A DNA stretch of 64,000 nucleotides, from assembly GCA_964501275.1 (NCBI GenBank), contig CAZCSP010000019.1:7589-71588 (forward strand). The letters are read 5' to 3'. The DNA comes from 55-13 sp964501275. Lineage in GTDB: Bacteria > Armatimonadota > Fimbriimonadia > Fimbriimonadales > Fimbriimonadaceae. The position numbers and the translations under genes were made by a program. Shown here one piece after another: positions 6,764 to 13,894 of this stretch; the first letter of the stretch is position 1; each line of letters opens with the position of its first letter. The notes under the pieces are model-generated. The model was not told the DNA's origin. It worked only from the letters and a program-made list of their open reading frames with translations, and did not search any database.

Positions 6764-8797
6764 GTGCTCCTCAACGTCTCCAACGTCTTCAAGGCGTTCG
6801 GCCCTGACCATATCCTCACCGGCGTCACCCTCCGCATCGACGCCCGGGAGAAGGTGGCGTTGGTGGGTCGGAACGGGACGGGGAAGACGACGCTTCTCAA
6901 GATTCTCACTGGCCAATATGGACCCGATACCGGAAATGTGAACCTGGCGCGGGGAGCCCGCATCGGGTATCTGCGGCAAGAGGCTCCGCTGGGCGAGGGG
7001 ACGACCGTCTTGGAAGAAGCCCAGACCTCCCGCGCCGACCAGCTCAAGATGAAGCGGCGGCTGGAGGAGCTTGAGGCCAAGCTGGAGCATGGGGCCACCG
7101 ACGAAGACTTGGAAGAGTACGCCCTGCTCCACGAGCACTTTTTGGAGTCGGAGGGCTATTCCACCGAGTCGGATATCCGGGTGATCCTGCTCAAGATGGG
7201 CTTCACTGAGGATGAGTTCGACAAGCCAACCGCCAAGCTCAGCGGGGGCGAGAAGACTCGCCTCGCCATCGCGAAGCTCCTCCTGGAAGAACCCGACCTG
7301 CTGATCCTGGACGAACCGACCAACCACCTGGACCTGCAAGCGACCGAGTGGCTGGAGGGATGGATTCGGGGCTATCACGGGGCGGTTTTGCTGGTGTCCC
7401 ACGACCGGGCCTTCTTGGAGAACACGGCTCAGCGAGTGATCGAGATGCGGGATGGCCAGGTGAAATCCTATCCCGGCCCCTTTGCCAAGTTCCTCCAGCT
7501 TCGCGCGGAAGAGGATGCCAGGCTGGCTGAAGTGGCGAAGCGGCAGGATCAGGAGATCGCGAAGATGGATGAGTATGTCCGCCGCTTCATGAACTCCCAA
7601 AGAACCGCCCAGGCAAGAGGCCGCCTCAAGCTGATGAACCGCCTCATCGAGAGCAAAGTGGAGGTTCCGAAGAATGAGAAGGGGATGAAAGGCGCGTTTG
7701 CGGCCGGAAAGCGCTCGGGCGATCTGGTTCTGGAGACGGAGAAGCTGACGGTAGGTTTCAAAGGCAGTGGCATGGGCTTCCAGCCAATGCGTCCCACAGC
7801 CTTCCAGGCTGTGGACTCCAATAGTGAATTCAGCGGCCCAGAGCAGAACCTGGAAGGTTCTGCGACGCATTGGCAGGATGCCAATGCCACAACGCTCTTC
7901 CAAAATCTCAACTGGACGGTTCGCAATGGCGAGCGGTGGGGGGTGATTGGGGAGAACGGGTCGGGGAAGTCCACGCTTATCAAAGTGGCGTTGGGGCTCC
8001 TGGAGCCTCTGGAGGGCAAGTCCAGGCTGGGCGCGAACGTGGTCGCGGGCTACTTCAGCCAGGATGTCAGCGATATCGACACCAGCATGACGCCGCTCGA
8101 CTTCATGGTCTACGAATGCGATATGCTCCCCGCCGATGCCCGGAACCTGCTGGGTCGCTACCTGTTCTCCGGCGACGACGTGTACCGCCCCATCAAGACC
8201 TTCAGCGGCGGCGAGAAGAACAAACTGGCCTTGGCCCGCCTCACCAATCTCAGCCCCAATTTGCTGGTGCTGGATGAACCCACCAACCACCTCGACATGG
8301 CCTCCCGCGAAGCTTTGGCTGAGATCCTGAACGAATACAAGGGAACCCTGATTCTGGTCAGTCACGACCGCTGGCTTCTCAGCCAAGTCACCGACCACAT
8401 CCTGGATATCCGCAAATCCGGCCCCATCCAATATCCCGGTTCCTACAACGAGTATAAATCCGGCCGCACTCCCAAGCCTGCCGCGCAAGCTCCCGGCAAT
8501 CGAGCAGTCCAGCAATCAAGCAATCCAGCATCCGAGGAGCCCACTCTCTCCCCCCGCGAACTCTCCAAAGAGATTTCTCGCTTGGAAAAGCTGGTGGCTG
8601 AATTGGAGGAGCAGGTGGCAGACCAAGAAGCCGACATCAAGGAGATCGAGGACAAACTGGCTCAGGTTAGCCCCACTGACGATATCCTCAGTCTCACCCA
8701 AGAGCATGCCTCGGCCCAAGAGCGGTTGGCGGGGACGATGGCAGCGTGGGAGGAGAACACGTTGAAGCTTGAAGAATTGGCGGCTTTGCGCGGATAG
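6764..8797 (+). CDS. ABC-F family ATPase carrying two repeat-derived insertions
   Basis: 677 residues, GTG start eight bases after a TAAACT box. ABC-F proteins act on the ribosome (translation factors or antibiotic protection). Two ATPase modules are complete: Walker A 'GRNGTGKTT' (about 35) and 'GENGSGKST' (about 396), signatures 'LSGGEKTRLA' and 'FSGGEKNKLA', Walker B 'LILDEPTNHLD' and 'LVLDEPTNHLD'. The inter-domain linker carries the 'RFMNSQRTAQARGR' region. A C-terminal coiled coil starts near residue 595, as in Uup/YdiF-like members. Odd: about 41 residues before module two ('GMGFQPMRPTAFQAVD' onward) are encoded by a palindromic element, and 'NRAVQQSSNPAS' before the coiled coil is encoded by short-unit repeats. 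There are no membrane helices, so it is not a transporter. Confidence 0.93.
   Translation: MLLNVSNVFKAFGPDHILTGVTLRIDAREKVALVGRNGTGKTTLLKILTGQYGPDTGNVNLARGARIGYLRQEAPLGEGTTVLEEAQTSRADQLKMKRRLEELEAKLEHGATDEDLEEYALLHEHFLESEGYSTESDIRVILLKMGFTEDEFDKPTAKLSGGEKTRLAIAKLLLEEPDLLILDEPTNHLDLQATEWLEGWIRGYHGAVLLVSHDRAFLENTAQRVIEMRDGQVKSYPGPFAKFLQLRAEEDARLAEVAKRQDQEIAKMDEYVRRFMNSQRTAQARGRLKLMNRLIESKVEVPKNEKGMKGAFAAGKRSGDLVLETEKLTVGFKGSGMGFQPMRPTAFQAVDSNSEFSGPEQNLEGSATHWQDANATTLFQNLNWTVRNGERWGVIGENGSGKSTLIKVALGLLEPLEGKSRLGANVVAGYFSQDVSDIDTSMTPLDFMVYECDMLPADARNLLGRYLFSGDDVYRPIKTFSGGEKNKLALARLTNLSPNLLVLDEPTNHLDMASREALAEILNEYKGTLILVSHDRWLLSQVTDHILDIRKSGPIQYPGSYNEYKSGRTPKPAAQAPGNRAVQQSSNPASEEPTLSPRELSKEISRLEKLVAELEEQVADQEADIKEIEDKLAQVSPTDDILSLTQEHASAQERLAGTMAAWEENTLKLEELAALRG
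7768..7889. repeat. palindromic element inserted in frame in the ABC-F gene
   Basis: Outer arms 7768-7793 and 7864-7889 are inverted copies (23 of 26 positions pair by eye). Inside lie two further perfect palindromes: CCACAGCC/GGCTGTGG (7793-7813) and GCAGAACC/GGTTCTGC (7842-7862). It falls between the linker and the second ATPase module and keeps the frame open. Confidence 0.85.
8494..8536. repeat. short-unit repeat (GCAATCGAG family) inside coding sequence
   Basis: Consecutive units GCAATCGAGCAGTCCA and GCAATCAAGCAATCCA encode the Gln/Ser/Asn-rich linker before the ABC-F coiled coil. The same units form intergenic blocks at 24.4-24.57 kb and 50.4-50.64 kb. Confidence 0.8.
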
Positions 8798-8851
8798 TCC
8801 CTGATCTGATTCGTCAGCGTCACACAGTCGCCGGTTTGAACGCAGAAAGAG

Positions 8852-9898
8852 ATGATGAACGACACGCCCGCGGTTCCCCTCTCCATTCTCGACCTCGCCA
8901 TGATTCGGGAAGGAGGCACGGCACAGCAGGCATTGCACGAATCGCTTGACTTGGCGCAACACGCGGAGAAGTGGGGCTACCACCGGATTTGGTTAGCCGA
9001 GCATCACGGCATGAAAGGCATCGCCAGCGCGGCTACCTCGGTGGTGATTGGTTATATCGCAAACGGGACTTCGAAGATTCGAGTCGGATCAGGCGGCGTC
9101 ATGCTCCCGAATCATGCACCCATCGTGATTGCAGAGCAGTTTGGAACCTTAGAGTCGCTTTATCCAGGGCGCATCGACTTGGGTTTGGGCCGGGCCCCGG
9201 GAACCGACCCTTTGACGGCGAGAGCCTTGAGACGGAACTTGGGTTCAAATGGCGACACGTTTCCCGATGATTTGGAAGAACTCCGCCAATTCTTCAAACC
9301 AAGCGAGGAAAGAAAGGTCAAAGCTATACCCGGTGAAGGCTTAGACATACCGATTTACATCTTGGGCTCCAGCGACTTTGGCGCGAGGCTCGCCGCCAGA
9401 CTGGGATTGCCGTTCGCATTTGCCTCCCACTTCGCACCGGACTACCTCTTCCAGGCGCTCGACATCTACCGCAGCGAATTCCAACCTTCCGAAAACCTGT
9501 CGAAGCCCTACGCGATGGTGGGGGTAAACGTCATCGCGGCGGATACGGACGAGGAGGCCAAGTTCTTGTTTACCTCCCCTCTCCAGCAATTCCGAAACCT
9601 TATTCGCGGAACCCCTGGCCAATTGCGTCCTCCGGTAGAGGAACTCGAGGAATGGCGACCGGGCGAAGCGGAGGCGGTCGAGCGGATGCTCCGCTTCGCG
9701 GTGGTCGGCTCGCCCGAGACGGTTCGCAAGGGATTGGATAGGATCATGGACTTAACGGTTGCAGATGAGCTAATCGTGGTGTCCGCGATCTACTCCCATC
9801 AAGCGCGCTTGCGATCATTCGAAATCTTGAGCGAGGTCTGGCCAAGAGTCGTATCCGAGCATGCCCCTAGCCGCCCTCTAAGCGGCCTAACGCTTTGA
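8852..9898 (+). CDS. luciferase-like flavin-dependent monooxygenase
   Basis: 348 residues with ATGATG at 8852-8857 (either ATG possible). The N-terminal 'LSILDLAMIREGGTAQQAL', 'WGYHRIWLAEHHGMKGIASAAT', 'IRVGSGGVMLPNHAPIVIAEQFGTLESL' and 'RIDLGLGRAPG' are hallmarks of the LLM class (MsnO8-like group): TIM-barrel enzymes using reduced FMN and O2. The substrate is unknown. It stands alone, with its own upstream gap and no flavin reductase nearby. Confidence 0.92.
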   Translation: MMNDTPAVPLSILDLAMIREGGTAQQALHESLDLAQHAEKWGYHRIWLAEHHGMKGIASAATSVVIGYIANGTSKIRVGSGGVMLPNHAPIVIAEQFGTLESLYPGRIDLGLGRAPGTDPLTARALRRNLGSNGDTFPDDLEELRQFFKPSEERKVKAIPGEGLDIPIYILGSSDFGARLAARLGLPFAFASHFAPDYLFQALDIYRSEFQPSENLSKPYAMVGVNVIAADTDEEAKFLFTSPLQQFRNLIRGTPGQLRPPVEELEEWRPGEAEAVERMLRFAVVGSPETVRKGLDRIMDLTVADELIVVSAIYSHQARLRSFEILSEVWPRVVSEHAPSRPLSGLTL

Positions 9899-9960
9899 CT
9901 TGGCGTTCGCTGTCGGGAAGTCCGTTTTTTGGCTTTTTTCAAAAATGCTTGTAACATGTT

Positions 9961-10000
9961 GACGGCAAGTGCCGTCTACTATGTGTCGGCAGTTGCCGAC
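9961..10000 (+). promoter_or_regulatory. paired palindromic operators around a -10 box (BlaI candidate)
   Basis: Two near-identical palindromes, GACGGCA-AG-TGCCGTC (9961-9976) and GTCGGCA-GT-TGCCGAC (9985-10000), flank TACTAT (9977-9982), a plausible -10 box. They precede the operon that includes a BlaI-type repressor. BlaI proteins bind dyads overlapping promoters as dimers; assigning these to this BlaI is inference from position. Confidence 0.65.
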
Positions 10001-10047
10001 AGCTCGTTTCTGGCTCAGTGCACAGAGCCGGGGCGAGCGGAGGAAAA

Positions 10048-10809
10048 ATGCAAAAGACATTACGATTCTTGGGGCTCGTCGCCGTTATCGGCGCGTTCGC
10101 CATCGTCGTTGCTCAGCAGAGCAGCAGTGCAAGGACTCAGGGCGCTACTGTCCCAAGTGGCGGTGAAATCGCGGTTGCCAATACGCAATCCAGTGGGTTT
10201 TCCAACCATGTGCTTATCTTGATGAGCCAATACTTCAGCTTCCAGCAGACAATGGAGATCGACCGGGCAAACGAGCGAGGAAGGACCGATCGGGTACAGC
10301 CGATCATTCGTGCCAACTGCACGGCCACTCTTTGGCTCCAGACGCCTGATCAGCAGGAGCGGACGATCGCGCATTGGGGACTCGATAAGTATCGCCCGAA
10401 TGATCTCCAATGGGCCGAAATCGCACGATCTCCGTCTCTCGTTCGGGAGCTATTGAAGATCGACAAGAAGACGGACGCAAAGGTTGCCAAGTTCATCGAT
10501 ATCGTATGGAAGCCGATCATGGATCGAGATCGAGAGTTCGAGGAGCAGCTCTGGGCATCCCCCGCTTTCAAGAACGCAAAGGACCAGCACGAGAGGAATA
10601 TGCTCCACTATGAAGGGATCAAAGCCTGGCGCGCCAAGCACCCGCTTCCGCCAAGGGAAGAACGGCAAACCGCCACCTTGGCTCGGTATGAGAAAGCCAT
10701 GAAGGATACAGAGGCTTTACTCACCCCGGCGCAGCGAAAGGAGATGCAAATGCTTCGAACCAAGTTCGACGTCGCCTTCAAAATCGCCCTCCGTGGAGAC
10801 CGCCCATAG
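10048..10809 (+). CDS. secreted protein of unknown function, first gene of a BlaI/BlaR1 operon
   Basis: 253 residues from ATG 10048, chosen for the GGAGG ribosome site just upstream. Residues 1-24 ('MQKTLRFLGLVAVIGAFAIVVAQ') form a signal peptide. The mature part is helical and charged, ends in 'LTPAQRKEMQMLRTKFD', a Spy/CpxP-like LTPxQ block, and shows no enzymatic motif I recognise. It lies between palindromic operators and the blaI-blaR1 pair, with only 39 bases to blaI, so it is probably the gene controlled by that sensor system. Confidence 0.8.
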   Translation: MQKTLRFLGLVAVIGAFAIVVAQQSSSARTQGATVPSGGEIAVANTQSSGFSNHVLILMSQYFSFQQTMEIDRANERGRTDRVQPIIRANCTATLWLQTPDQQERTIAHWGLDKYRPNDLQWAEIARSPSLVRELLKIDKKTDAKVAKFIDIVWKPIMDRDREFEEQLWASPAFKNAKDQHERNMLHYEGIKAWRAKHPLPPREERQTATLARYEKAMKDTEALLTPAQRKEMQMLRTKFDVAFKIALRGDRP

Positions 10810-10817
10810 ATGGCATG

Positions 10818-10836
10818 CCCCTCCCAATGGGAGGGG
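10818..10836 (+). promoter_or_regulatory. hairpin covering the ribosome site of blaI
   Basis: CCCCTCCC-AAT-GGGAGGGG is a perfect 8-bp stem with a 3-nt loop. The right arm contains the only purine-rich ribosome-binding candidate upstream of the blaI ATG at 10849, so folding would hide it. It could also act as a partial terminator, although no T-run follows directly. Confidence 0.55.
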
Positions 10837-10848
10837 TCTCTATTTGAA

Positions 10849-11226
10849 ATGAAAAAAATCAAACTCGGCGATTCGGAACTGGAGCTCCTGCGCTTTGTCG
10901 CAAGAAATGCGCAATGTCAGGTGCGCGAGGCCTGCGAATTCTTTCAGCAGACAAAGGGGTGGGCTAGAACCACGGTTCTTAAGACCTTGGACCGGCTTCG
11001 CGAGAAGGAACTGATCGACCGCAAAGAGGTCGATGGCGCTTTCCGTTACTGGGCCACCCTCTCGGAATTTGAAATCGAGGAGACCCTGGTCCATCAGTTC
11101 CTGAATCAGAGCATGGAGGGGTCGGTGAAGTCATTGGTCTCCTACCTGCACACCTATCCGAACCTTAACGCGGACGATCTCGACGAACTGAAGAAGCTGG
11201 TCGACGACTTGGAGAAGAGGAAATGA
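10849..11226 (+). CDS. BlaI/MecI/CopY-family transcriptional repressor
   Basis: 125 residues from ATG 10849. 'LGDSELELLRFVARNAQCQV', 'GWARTTVLKTLDRLREKELIDR' and 'FRYWATLSEFE' follow the winged-helix N-domain of the BlaI family closely; the C-terminal helices dimerise, and the known mode of release is cleavage triggered by the membrane sensor. It overlaps the BlaR1-like gene by ATGA, the classical pairing. Predicted targets are the palindromes at 9961-10000. Confidence 0.92.
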   Translation: MKKIKLGDSELELLRFVARNAQCQVREACEFFQQTKGWARTTVLKTLDRLREKELIDRKEVDGAFRYWATLSEFEIEETLVHQFLNQSMEGSVKSLVSYLHTYPNLNADDLDELKKLVDDLEKRK

Positions 11227-12158
11227 ACGCATTCGATGTGATGAAGATGCTCCTTTGGGCGGCTTGGAGCGGAGCCCTGATCGGCATTTTGGCGCTTATC
11301 GCCGTGCGCATCCGACCTTTGCACCCGGCGGTGAAAACCTGGCTGTTTCGGGCGGCTTTCATAAAAGGATTGCTGGCCCTGGCGCTCGTTTCCAGCGTCC
11401 CGGCGGTAGCTCGGGTAGATTGGATGAGCCATGAACTTACGGGATTCATGCTCGTGGTTTGGGCTGTGGGCGTGTCCGTGGTCGGCTTTCACGCCGTTCG
11501 TTGCTATGGAGCGACGGCTAGGCTGAAACGCGAATCGCAACGCGTGGCAATAGCCTTGCCCGATGCATCGCTGGAAGTTCGCGAACTCCCCGGACTGGCG
11601 GAGCCTTGCGTAGTCGGCGTATGGCGTCCGACGCTCCTCATCCCCAAAGGCGAACGGCCCGAAGGATCGGTGATCCAGCATGAATTGGCCCATGTGCGCC
11701 ATCTGGATGTGCCGTTTGGCGCGGTTGCCTGGCTCGTCCAAGCCGTCTTCTGGTTTGTGCCAGGGGTAGGGAAGTTGATCGCGGAGCACTCCTTCTGGCA
11801 AGAAGTCTGGGCCGACTTGGCTTCTCGCGAACGCCTGGAACTCGAACCGAGCCGACAGGCGCGAGCGCTTTTGGATGCGGTTTCCCGCTTGAAAGCCTAT
11901 CCCACCGTCGCGTTGGGATTCCGAGGCGACGCCAAAGACGTGGCCCGTCGGATCGAGGCGATGTTTGTCGGAGGCTACAGTCGGGCGTTCGGTCTGGCAG
12001 TGATCGGGTTGGCGTGTCTGGCGGCGATGCCGCTCCAGTTCGACCGCCTGCCCCATCCAGACTCGCCGTCCGCCGAGCCGCAGGTCTTCGCTCCGGTTCG
12101 AATGCAGTCAGAGTCTCCAAACCAGCCAGTAATCCCCATCGCCGCTCCAATCCTCTAA
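11223..12158 (+). CDS. BlaR1/MecR1-like membrane metallopeptidase (M56)
   Basis: 311 residues. Several membrane helices, and the zinc motif HELAH in 'SVIQHELAHVRHLD' with 'WADLASRE' downstream supplying the likely third ligand, identify the M56 peptidase domain of antirepressor sensors. The last helix (about residues 258-275) is followed by only about 35 residues, so there is no external penicillin-binding sensor domain as in true BlaR1. The signal is therefore probably not a beta-lactam. It is translationally coupled to the BlaI-type gene. Confidence 0.9.
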   Translation: MNAFDVMKMLLWAAWSGALIGILALIAVRIRPLHPAVKTWLFRAAFIKGLLALALVSSVPAVARVDWMSHELTGFMLVVWAVGVSVVGFHAVRCYGATARLKRESQRVAIALPDASLEVRELPGLAEPCVVGVWRPTLLIPKGERPEGSVIQHELAHVRHLDVPFGAVAWLVQAVFWFVPGVGKLIAEHSFWQEVWADLASRERLELEPSRQARALLDAVSRLKAYPTVALGFRGDAKDVARRIEAMFVGGYSRAFGLAVIGLACLAAMPLQFDRLPHPDSPSAEPQVFAPVRMQSESPNQPVIPIAAPIL

Positions 12159-12179
12159 ACCGAGGCATAGCCAATCTTC

Positions 12180-12207
12180 GGTGGCTTAGACTTCGTCTAA
12201 CCACCGA
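12180..12207. terminator. hairpin after the BlaR1-like gene
   Basis: CGGTGGCTTAGAC and GTCTAACCACCG pair with one bulge around a TTC loop, 22 bases after the blaR1-like stop. No T-run follows, so factor-independent termination is uncertain. GTTGTGCCGCCGTGCC units follow immediately. Confidence 0.45.
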
Positions 12208-12279
12208 GGATACCTCCGTTGTGCCGCCGTGCCGTGGTGGTTATCTCTCAAGGCTCTGGAACCGTCTAATAAAACAGCG

Positions 12280-12531
12280 ATGCGAAACGACAACTATCCC
12301 AGCGCCTCGGAAATGGTTCGGAACTTGGCGGGTGTTCGGGTGAAGTGGGAACCCCTGCACACCGACGGCAAGTTCCGCATCATCCGCTTCGAGCCTCCAT
12401 TCTTCGACGGTTGGGAGTATTGGGTGGTGAATGAGAAAGGCTTCCTATGGGAGCCCGTAGACACCTTCCACGCCGGCCTGATGTACCTGGAGAGCAGTGA
12501 GGCGAGGGAGTACCAGGAGAATTCGCCATAG
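12280..12531 (+). CDS. small hypothetical protein
   Basis: 83 residues from ATG 12280, seven bases after a TAATAA box and without a ribosome site. It is aromatic-rich ('KFRIIRFEPPFFDGWEYWVV', 'FLWEPVDTF') and soluble, with no signal peptide. It precedes the DUF433/DUF5615 pair by 50 bases but has its own promoter-like box. I do not recognise a family. Confidence 0.6.
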   Translation: MRNDNYPSASEMVRNLAGVRVKWEPLHTDGKFRIIRFEPPFFDGWEYWVVNEKGFLWEPVDTFHAGLMYLESSEAREYQENSP

Positions 12532-12580
12532 CGGGAGCTGCCTGATCCCCGGCACCTGGCCCGTCGTATAATGAAATGAA

Positions 12581-12808
12581 ATGACACTCGAAGAAGCACT
12601 CTGGCAAGACGACGAACGCATGAGTGGGGCCGTGTGTTTCCGAGGCACCCGGATTCCGGTCAGCGTTTTGTTCGAGTGCCTCGCTGGTGACGGCTTGGAT
12701 TGGTTCCGAGAGGGCTGGCCATCGGTGTCTGAAGAACAGATTCAAGCTGTTTTGCAGGCGTCACAGCAGTTGGTCGAACATCAATTCCATGCTGAGAAAG
12801 CGGCGTGA
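12581..12808 (+). CDS. DUF433 antitoxin
   Basis: 75 residues; a TATAAT box ends eight bases before the ATG. 'CFRGTRIPVSVLFECLAGDG' and the following 'FREGWPSVSEEQIQAVLQAS' are the DUF433 signature (compare 'IRGTRIPV...GDSIEEFLEDFPSLT'), a small winged-helix antitoxin of VapB45 type. It overlaps the DUF5615 gene by GTGA. Its first 27 residues are identical to those of the gene at 13184. Confidence 0.88.
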   Translation: MTLEEALWQDDERMSGAVCFRGTRIPVSVLFECLAGDGLDWFREGWPSVSEEQIQAVLQASQQLVEHQFHAEKAA

Positions 12809-13140
12809 AGGTCATCTTTGACAACTGTATGCCGGAAGCTTTCCTGGATATGTTTAGCGCCCACGAGGCAAAACACGCGCGGCAAATGGGATGGGATACT
12901 CTTGCCCATGGCCACCTGTTGAAGTCCGCCAATGACGAGGGTTTCGATGTTCTGGTGACTATTGACCGTCGAATGCCATTTCAAAGTTCGCTTCGAGGTT
13001 TGAGGCTCTGTGTGGCTGTCATCGAGGGTGCTGAGAACTCGAAGACGAAGATGGCCAAAGCTGTCGCGCAGATTCTGGAGCGGATCGAATCCATGGAACC
13101 AGGACTGTTCCATGTGTTTCAGGCGAGCGACATAGATTAG
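12805..13140 (+). CDS. DUF5615 PIN-like toxin
   Basis: 111 residues, GTG start overlapping the DUF433 stop. 'KVIFDNCMPEAFLDMFSAH', 'DEGFDVLVTIDRRMPFQ' and a basic C-terminal half match the compact Mut7-C/DUF5615 PIN-like nucleases that pair with DUF433 antitoxins. Acidic residues at the ends of strands 1 and 3 (Asp in 'FDNCMP', Asp in 'VTIDRR') would hold metal. RNase activity is inferred from the family. Confidence 0.85.
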   Translation: MKVIFDNCMPEAFLDMFSAHEAKHARQMGWDTLAHGHLLKSANDEGFDVLVTIDRRMPFQSSLRGLRLCVAVIEGAENSKTKMAKAVAQILERIESMEPGLFHVFQASDID

Positions 13141-13183
13141 GTCGCCACAGGATAGCTGGTATCAGTCGTATACTTCGATTGAT

Positions 13184-13438
13184 ATGACTCTCGAAGAAGC
13201 TCTCTGGCAAGACGACGAACGGATGAGCGGAGCCGTATGCTTCCGAGGCACCCGGATTCCGGTTTACATCTTCATCGATCACCTTAAGTACGACGAACAA
13301 GAGGAGTTTCTGGAAGGTTATCCCGATGTCACCAAGGAGCAAGTGACTGCGGTCTTAGATGGCTTTCAGATGTTGCTGAACAAGCATTTCAATGTGCCGG
13401 TCTGGCCGCATGAACTGGAATCCCAAGAAGCTCGTTAG
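13184..13438 (+). CDS. solitary DUF433 protein, N-terminal duplicate of the 12581 gene
   Basis: 84 residues; TATACT ends nine bases before the ATG. Residues 1-27 ('MTLEEALWQDDERMSGAVCF' through 'RIPV') are identical to the antitoxin at 12581, while the rest ('YIFIDHLKYDEQEEFLEGYP' onward) keeps only the DUF433 pattern. The DNA of the shared part differs mainly at silent positions, so protein sequence has been preserved. No DUF5615 gene follows; the next gene is rpsU. It may be an orphan antitoxin or have lost its toxin. Confidence 0.82.
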   Translation: MTLEEALWQDDERMSGAVCFRGTRIPVYIFIDHLKYDEQEEFLEGYPDVTKEQVTAVLDGFQMLLNKHFNVPVWPHELESQEAR

Positions 13439-13571
13439 CTTCCTTCCGTGGTCGAGCTGACCATCTGTGTCCATCTGCGTCATCTGTGGTTCCCCCAACG
13501 CCCCAGACCCAAAACCCATGACCTTCCCGCAGAATGTGCCATAATCTTCCCTTCGGAGGCATCGAAACAGT

Positions 13572-13742
13572 TTGATCTACGTAACCGTACAACCCAATGA
13601 GAGCATCGACTCGGCCCTGAAGCGCTTCAATATGAAGCTCCAGCAGAGTGGCCTTCTTCGTGAATTGAAGGAGCACAGCCACTATGAGAAGCCCAGCGAG
13701 AAGCGACGCCGGATGAAGCGACGACGCGCTTCCCGCAACTAG
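13572..13742 (+). CDS. rpsU: small ribosomal subunit protein bS21
   Basis: 56 residues from a TTG start at 13572. 'VQPNESIDSALKRFNMKLQQ' followed by 'LRELKEHSHYEKPSEKRRRM' and an Arg/Lys-rich tail is unmistakable bS21, a component of the 30S platform near the anti-Shine-Dalgarno helix. A GGAGG lies 12 bases upstream and a CATAAT box about 27 bases upstream, so this gene, unlike many neighbours, has a leader. The TTG start may lower its expression. Confidence 0.93.
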   Translation: MIYVTVQPNESIDSALKRFNMKLQQSGLLRELKEHSHYEKPSEKRRRMKRRRASRN

Positions 13743-13874
13743 TCGCAGACCTTTTGACCCAGATCATCGTCTCTAAAAGCAGATGCCCGCAAGGATAGAG
13801 ACCCCGATCATCGCCCTGGAGGATCGAATTCTCTGGGGTTTTGCGCGTTTGGCGCAAGCCTCTGCCGGCTTCAC

Positions 13875-13892
13875 GTTCTCAGCGTTGAGAAC
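13875..13892 (+). promoter_or_regulatory. hairpin directly before ybeY
   Basis: GTTCTCA-GCGT-TGAGAAC, a 7-bp stem with a 4-nt loop, ends two bases before the GTG start of ybeY. It may tune initiation, or be a terminator-like remnant between rpsU and ybeY. Confidence 0.4.
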
Positions 13893-13894
13893 CT

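Noticed and set aside
6599..8515. 638-codon open frame antisense to the ABC-F gene
   Set aside because: It mirrors a gene with complete ATPase motifs, has no recognisable domain, and is expected from high G+C codon positions.
6764..8797. ABC transporter
   Set aside because: Two ATPase modules in one chain with a linker and no membrane helices or permease neighbour indicate the ABC-F class instead.
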